DNA of 64,000 nt from Hyposmocoma kahamanoa (taxonomy: Eukaryota; Arthropoda; Insecta; Lepidoptera; Cosmopterigidae), in the NCBI RefSeq assembly GCF_003589595.1, contig NW_020653750.1, positions 5,959,688 through 6,023,687 of the forward strand. Direction: 5' to 3'. Shown here in pieces: positions 58,440-64,000 of the stretch (its first letter is position 1; each line of letters begins with the position of its first letter). The notes under the pieces were generated by a model. The model ran no database searches, was not told the origin of the DNA, and worked only from the letters and a program-made list of their open reading frames with translations. The translations under genes and the position numbers were made by a program.

Positions 58440-59225
58440 AAGATAAGTATTTTGTGGTTTTTTACTTCCTACTTGTTTTAATACTCGTTTCATCAATGAG
58501 GCTATAAACGTAGACAATTTTAATAAATTGTCTAGTTTACCTTAAAGTCAAGGTCGATGATAAATTTAAATATTACATAGTAGTTTACAAATTTATTGAA
58601 ATGGGATTTCTTTTCTTCTACTTCTTCTCGTTGATGCTTACGGCGACAAGAAAGCTGGAAGCTATTACCGCCAAATATTAAACCGAGCTTTCCAAAATTG
58701 AAGCTTTGCCAACGTCCTGGAAATGATTCCCCAAGATGAAACGGTGGAATATTCTATCTTTAAGGCGAAATGGTATCGTAGTTGCGTAGGTTTTGAAACA
58801 TGAGGTAACGTTAAGAAATTCATTGTACGATATTTAAACATTTGTCTTTTAGAAATAAAATATACTCTCTTACTGTAAAATAAGTTCGTAGTTCTCTGGT
58901 GTATTTATTATGGAATACAGGGGAGTTTCATGAAATGTCCCTAATAACAATCGTGTGAAGCTCATTTTTTCTTCGATGATCGCAGTAAAAAATGTTAATT
59001 TTTAAAAGTTAATAGAACTTTGTGATTTTTTTTATCGAGGGAAGTTAATCAATAGTGTTTCGGACCCCGTAGCTCACTACCGGTATCTTTTATTATCAAT
59101 TAGAAAACAAATTGAATTTCATTTGGTCGTAATACATCAAAACGTCTATGTTGGGTCTCACTTCACTTTAACTAGAAATTTTTGTCTTCTCTGTTAGGCA
59201 CTTAATGTCATGGAAAATGTTATAT
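58440..59225. other. Intergenic DNA, nothing recognised
   Basis: AT-rich; a slightly GC-richer patch at 58620-58780 shows no motif. Confidence 0.45.
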
Positions 59226-59229
59226 AAAT

Positions 59230-59710
59230 CTAAATCTGCCAGTACCGATACCTTCCTGACCGCCGCCGCCGAGACCATTCGCATAGCTGCAGGCCTCCGC
59301 CTCGGTGACCTTGCGGCAAAGACGCAAGTGCTCTGTGTTACCACGGTCTTTCCTGCCAGCTGAGCGCCTGCCGTATCTCCCGGCATACAGCCCTCAACGA
59401 CATCATCCGCCGGGCCTTAGCCACGTTAACGTGCCCGCTATTCTCGACCCAAGCGGCATGTCGCGAACAGATGGCAAACGTCCGGACGGAATGACTCTCA
59501 TCCCTTGGACTATGGGCCGGGCACTGGTGTGAGACGACACACTTGTCCCATCCCATCTCCAGTATACCAGCAAGAGGGCTGGCTCCACAGCTGAGCTGGC
59601 AGAAAGAATAAAAAGCAATAAGTACCAGGATCTCGGCTCCGACTACCTATCTACAGCCTTTGGAGTCGAAACCCTTGGCCCGTGGGGCCCAGTGCCCTTC
59701 GTCTATACAA
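59230..59710 (+). pseudogene. Remnant of a retroelement C-terminal domain (Cys-His motif plus RPD nuclease-like motif)
   Basis: One frame reads CGKDASALCYHGLSCQLSA then RHTALNDIIRRALATLT. After a one-base shift near 59435 it continues VPAILDPSGMSRTDGKRPDG, MTLIPWTMGRALV, and later FGVETLGPWGPVP. I know this combination as a widespread animal repeat-encoded domain. A C..C-H-C motif followed by RPD and a downstream WD resembles the zinc motif and restriction-like nuclease of some non-LTR elements; that link is inference. Stops and shifts show that it is dead. Confidence 0.65.
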
Positions 59711-59944
59711 AATTATCGAAAAAATTAATAGACTTGTCTTTCCCAGACAGTCTATTAATTTTCAGCCATTTATATAAAATATTAATACCAAATTAAATCG
59801 ATATATTACAAGAAAACTACTCATATGTGCAATAAATCATCAACCGTCTGGTGGATTTCCATCAATAAACTAAAAACGTCAGTCTAATATTATATTTCAT
59901 ACCATGATGATTTTACATATTTGGTTTTTGTGAAAATACCTCTT

Positions 59945-60200
59945 TAATTTTATGTTATTGTTGATACAAAGATCAGGTAAACACAAAGAAAAATTGAAAC
60001 AGAGCCTGTTTGTCAGACCGGAGCCTCTCTCCCATCGGAGCTACGGAACAAATCAGCAGACCTCACGAATCTGTCAATGTGCTTGTTGACGGTCTTTGTT
60101 TTCATTTCAAACAGCTTTTATCCCGTAGCGCTACCTGTGAGAAATCTAGTGCTATGTCGACATTTTTCAGAGCGACTTCTCACACCTTAGTCACGAGTTG
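59945..60200 (-). mobile_element. Repeat B, inverted copy
   Basis: The reverse complement matches 57410-57665: GGTAGCGCTACGGGATAAAA, AGATTCGTGAGGTCTGCTGA, then a degraded tRNA-like head. The ORF 60010-60201 and the opposite-strand ORF at 57403-57603 are translations of the same repeat. Confidence 0.7.
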
Positions 60201-60475
60201 ACGGCCATATAATGCTATGAAATCTGTAAAGAAGTCACCACACTTATCAGCACTGAATCGTGTTCGCAGTCGATCAGAAAATGCTTTTCATCCATCCAAT
60301 AAGTACCAACAAGACGTTACGCGTTTCGTGTCGGCGGTCCGAGCAAAAGGCGAACGTCTCTTTCGCTCTTATTGCATTACACAAAAAAAAAATTCTCACT
60401 AGCTCAAACCTATTCCGCATTAATGTAGTGACTGCTTAACTATACTATATTTACTAAACAGTTACTTAAGAAATA

Positions 60476-60865
60476 GATTTGGTTGATTCTGCATAACAGA
60501 AAGTGTTGAATCAATAACTTTGGAAAAAATATATAGTAAAATTGCGAACATACACTGATTTACTATACGGTGTAAAAACACTATTCCTAAAAATTTTCAC
60601 GATAGAAAAAAAACAGAAACTTACATCAAAATTTCACAAGAAAACCGCTGTATTTAATAGGAATTTTACATGACACTGTTTTTTTTTACCAACTGAACTA
60701 AATAGAACACGTATAGGTACGATATACATTTTTCAAATGGCTCTAATTTCTTTTGTAAAAAAATAAATACTGAAATAAAGCCAGTGTCCCAGCCGCTCAT
60801 CCCAAGCAAAATGAACCGTATAGTGCAGGAAAAATATGAATTCAAGCTGAGGTAATATCGACTCT
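60476..60865 (+). repeat. Long repeat A, copy 2
   Basis: Pairs with 56665-57050. It is followed directly by an RNase H fragment that does not follow copy 1. Confidence 0.85.
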
Positions 60866-60879
60866 AACTACGAATACTC

Positions 60880-61500
60880 TCCAACGGCAAGTCAGTACTT
60901 CAAGCACTGAGCGCCTATGACATATACTCAGGGATAATTTATGAATGTCATCAAGCACTCATGGAGGTATGTCTACCTACACAACCACATAACTCTACAT
61001 TAATTAGAGGACACAGCGGCTCACATGGCATGACGCAGCAGATGACCTGGCCAGAAAAGGCCCGGAGACGGACGCTGTAGGCCCAGAACCCAGTGTTCCT
61101 CCACTACCAATGGTCAAGAACAACCATACACAAAGGTATAAAATCTTCTCATAATAAAACAAAGGATAATGTAGTACTTAAATTTACGGTTAAACTTAAG
61201 TTAAACGTAAGTTAAACTTACGGTTTGTAGACAGGCTAGGGAAGTACTCCCAATGCTCAACGCCAGTCTATCTCGAAAATTAGTCAAACTCCAAAGGCTT
61301 CGCACTCTAACCGACTAACGGGTCATGCATGAAGGGAGGAAACGGCCGCGCACATCCTACTACAATGCTCCGTCGTGGCCAACTACAGGGCGAAATACCT
61401 TGGAGTGCCGAGGTCGCTCCCCGAAGGTTTCAGCAAACCCAGGAGGCTGCTGAGACTCCTGAAGGAGCTTGAGTGGCACGTATAGGACCGTGCTCCCACC
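60880..61500 (+). pseudogene. C-terminal part of a non-LTR ORF2: RNase H and zinc-like tail
   Basis: The frame at 60893 reads SVLQALSAYDIYSG (RNase H Asp region), then after an indel HSGSHG..QQMTW and, in a shifted frame, ADDLARKGPET. Near 61335 EETAAHILLQCSVVANYRAK precedes a Leu/Arg-rich end KELEWHV and a TAG at 61482-61484. Order and spacing match the 3' end of R1/I-type ORF2 proteins. Several frameshifts. Confidence 0.75.
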
Positions 61501-61504
61501 ACAC

Positions 61505-62438
61505 GCAAAATAGGTTAATACGTTTGCTGCTATGGTACTTAACTTTGATGTTTACAAATGTTTTAGTAACTAAATGCATTAGTATTCTTTGAAAGAGCCG
61601 CATATAGCGCCTCCGTCTACGGAATACCAAACAAGTAAGCGCAAATACTTGAGTTTGCACGGCTTACAAACAATTCCAAAAGTTTGGATAAGTATTTGTA
61701 GTAGTTTTTGTTTGTTTAGGTTAACAAAGTTTGCGGATTTCCTTTACCTCGGCGTTTGTCGCCTTTACACCTAGATATTCTGTGAATAAAATCACGGAAC
61801 CCTTTACTGACTTACTATGAAGTATCAACCAAAACGACATTCAGATACAGTCGTATATAAAATATTGATCAGAATATAAATTTTTATAACTACTTTTAGT
61901 AGATAGTGATAACAAAATCGGTTTAATATTGAAGTGTACCATAAAGTTTTGCAATCATCTGCTATGAGTGTATTAGATTTAATGTCATTTTTAGAAAAAT
62001 AACTTTGCTGATAAGAACTTACCCTGCGATACACTATTCATTTGTTACCATCTTCATAAACAAAATAAATAGAGCGTGATTATTTTACCACGGTCCAAGA
62101 ACGCTTTAGGACCGCATACATCATTTTGTGATCAAGAAATTAATCGGGTCAATTGCATCCACTTGTGTATATGGCATCTGGTCGTTGACTTGTAAAACGA
62201 GAAATGCATGAATGGAATATTGAATATGAATACTTAAAGAGAGTGAAAGGGCAGCAGTTCAACTAAATTTTTATAAAATATTCATAGTACCTATATGTCC
62301 TGAAATAAAAAAAGAGTGACTACATTTTGCGCTAGTAATTATCAGTACCTTTGTACACCTATTCACATCTTTGACAGATACAAATACACACCTGTTACCA
62401 TTAATGTACTTATTACGACAGAAGAACCGTCTTTATTT
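61505..62438. other. Intergenic DNA, nothing recognised
   Basis: No domain or repeat family identified. Confidence 0.45.
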
Positions 62439-62439
62439 T

Positions 62440-62998
62440 AGTAGCAGAAGAGGTATTTGTGAAAAAGTTCGTCCAAGGAAGAACTTTACCTATTTCTACC
62501 GCTAAGCAGTAATGTGAGCATTACTACGTTTCAGTTTTGAAGGGTTAGGGTGCTAGTGAAATTACAGGCACATAGAATGGTTACACACGGCGTCTTGTAG
62601 CAGCGATGCAAACGCGCGTCTGTGAAACACGCGATTGCATTACTGCACTTGCGATTTATAGGCGATTGCATCGAGGCAAACGCGCAACTGCATCGATGCG
62701 AACGCGCTATTACATCGATGCAATCGCCTATAAATCCCAAGTGTAGCGATGCAATTGCGTATTTGTATCGACGCAGTCGCGCGCTTACATCGTGTTTGCA
62801 TCGCTGCTTAAAATCGCGCGTGTCTGTAAAGGTAGACTCAGGTCAAGTCTTATGTCTCAGGGTGACGGGCGTAGTGACAGTGCCCCTCAGATCAGACGAT
62901 TTAAAGCGCTGAGCGGCACTGCAACTGTTATAAACAGGCGTGTGTGCTCCTTAACACCAGGCACTCGATTTGTTCGTCCCCTCACTTGGTGTCATAAT
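62440..62998 (+). repeat. R1 repeat interrupted by a palindromic MITE
   Basis: 5' part 62440-62578 (TAGTAGCAGAAGAGGTATTT to ACAGGCACATAG), 3' part from about 62840 (AAGTCTTATGTCTCAGGGTG) to GTCCCCTCACTTGGTGTCAT. Confidence 0.88.
62581..62829. mobile_element. Palindrome-rich MITE (same family as 16500-16732)
   Basis: The left end is TTACACACGGCGTCTTGTAG followed by CAGCGATGCAAACGCG. The right end reverse-complemented is TTACAGACACGCGCGATTTT followed by AAGCAGCGATGCAAAC. Internal GCATCGATGC palindromes. Opposing ORFs 62531-62740 and 62622-62912 are artefacts. Confidence 0.82.
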
Positions 62999-62999
62999 A

Positions 63000-64000
63000 A
63001 TAATATTTTATTAATAGAAGTCGTTTATTATAATATTATATATCGTTTTTCAAAAATATCAATAAACTTAAATCGATAAAGTTTGTAAACAAAATTAAGA
63101 TAGTACTCATTAAATTATCTAAATCAAGATAACAACAAAAAAATTGTTGATTACGATTTGTATAAATTTGAAATAAGCCTATGGGTTCGTATTTAATCAT
63201 TGTTGAGCCAAAATTGCAAGTAAATTAGCAGAATTTTTTGTATTTATTATTGCTCAAAATATTTATATCTCGTAATACAGACCCAGGAATAGAAACTTTT
63301 TGTAGAAATCCGTTTAAAGATTCTATTAACGAAATCAATCGATAAATTATACTTAAAAGGAGAGTTTTAAAATTTCACCTTTACGTAGTTTTTTTTCATG
63401 TAGTTTGTATTATTTTTTTATGACGTTCATGTGATATAAACACTTTTAAAGTGTGATCATATATGGCTTTATTATATCTAGGGTATGAAATAAAGCAACT
63501 CAGAGTTGGACATCTGAAAAAAATTCTACTCTGTGTCAATGAGTTAACTCAAACAGTAGGTCGTTAGGATAATCCTTATTGACAATTAGACTTTGTATTT
63601 AGTACATAGCTTAGCTCTTGTGTCTTTTAAAAGGACATGTATGTACATTAATTTGGTATAAATGCAGATGTTTTTGTATGTAAAGCGTTAAGTTAGATGT
63701 CACAACAATGAGGTGTTACGTTTTATGTAAAGATCCTATTCATGACTAGACGTAATGATTGCTTGTATGCTTCAAGGGCTGTGGGAGTATTTTTTTTTAT
63801 CAGCATATGTACTAAAGTAACTTTTAAAAGAGGCATTTTAAGATTAGTACCTACATTTCTACAATAACAACAACCAGAACACTTACAAGTGGTATCTTCA
63901 TACTTCTTCTACAATTTACATACATAGTATCGTCATGACTCTTTTATGCCCAGAATCTACCAGTCATGGCCGTATTTAAAAGAATGTTAAAAAAGGTTGA
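63000..64000. other. AT-rich intergenic DNA to the window end
   Basis: No ORF of note, no recognised repeat. Confidence 0.5.

Noticed and set aside
56665..60865. Repeat A pair as LTRs of a 4.2-kb retrotransposon
   Set aside because: The interval contains globin exon 3 and unrelated repeats, no gag/pol in order, and no TG...CA ends or primer-binding site were seen.
1..64000. CRISPR array, bacterial operons or viral insertion
   Set aside because: No spaced identical short repeats, no bacterial gene organisation and no recognisable viral genes; the window has eukaryotic splice structure and insect transposons.

Overview
This is a nuclear insect window, most likely from a moth or butterfly. The evidence is two intron-containing genes whose proteins look insect-like, AT-rich intergenic DNA, a mariner-type transposon, Jockey-type non-LTR retrotransposons, several tRNA-derived SINE families of the lepidopteran type, and dense MITE-like repeats. 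Species and chromosome cannot be fixed from the sequence. One 10-base assembly gap lies inside a TG microsatellite (53162-53171). All family names below are by-eye recognition from protein or sequence motifs; no search was run. Only two genes are well supported. (1) On the minus strand, deoxyhypusine hydroxylase (DOHH) is encoded in four exons between 43718 and 37753; the exons join in frame to 302 codons, and all four His-Glu metal-binding pairs are present. (2) On the plus strand, a globin is encoded in three exons between 51807 and 58293; the exons join to 159 codons, with the heme-contact residues and the two ancestral globin intron positions. Two further terminal-exon-like ORFs have a splice acceptor, an uninterrupted frame and a nearby AATAAA: 15113-15323 (plus) and 35431-35649 (minus). 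Their products are not recognised. Layout: 1-1.9 kb holds a decayed transposon-protein fragment and a GC-rich retrotransposon 3' end. 2-35 kb is intergenic DNA full of repeats: about a dozen copies of a ~310-bp dispersed family (called R1 here), SINEs, Jockey-like LINE fragments, hairpin MITEs and a ~125-bp tandem array at 32.4-33.2 kb. 35-44 kb contains the unidentified minus-strand exon and DOHH, whose second intron carries a large foldback transposon interrupted by a LINE. 44-51.8 kb has palindromic MITEs (one nested) and a dead mariner. 51.8-58.4 kb is the globin gene, whose 3.9-kb first intron carries a LINE inserted inside another LINE plus a GC-rich MITE. 58.4-64 kb holds decayed non-LTR fragments, two repeat pairs that flank globin exon 3, and an R1 copy containing a palindromic MITE. 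The two genes have no obvious functional link: DOHH completes hypusine in translation factor eIF5A, and the globin binds oxygen. I found no operon-like, CRISPR-like or defence-like system. The most unusual signals are architectural: nested insertions with clear target-site duplications, an ORF with gene-like signals trapped between transposon ends, and a 28-bp retrotransposition product.
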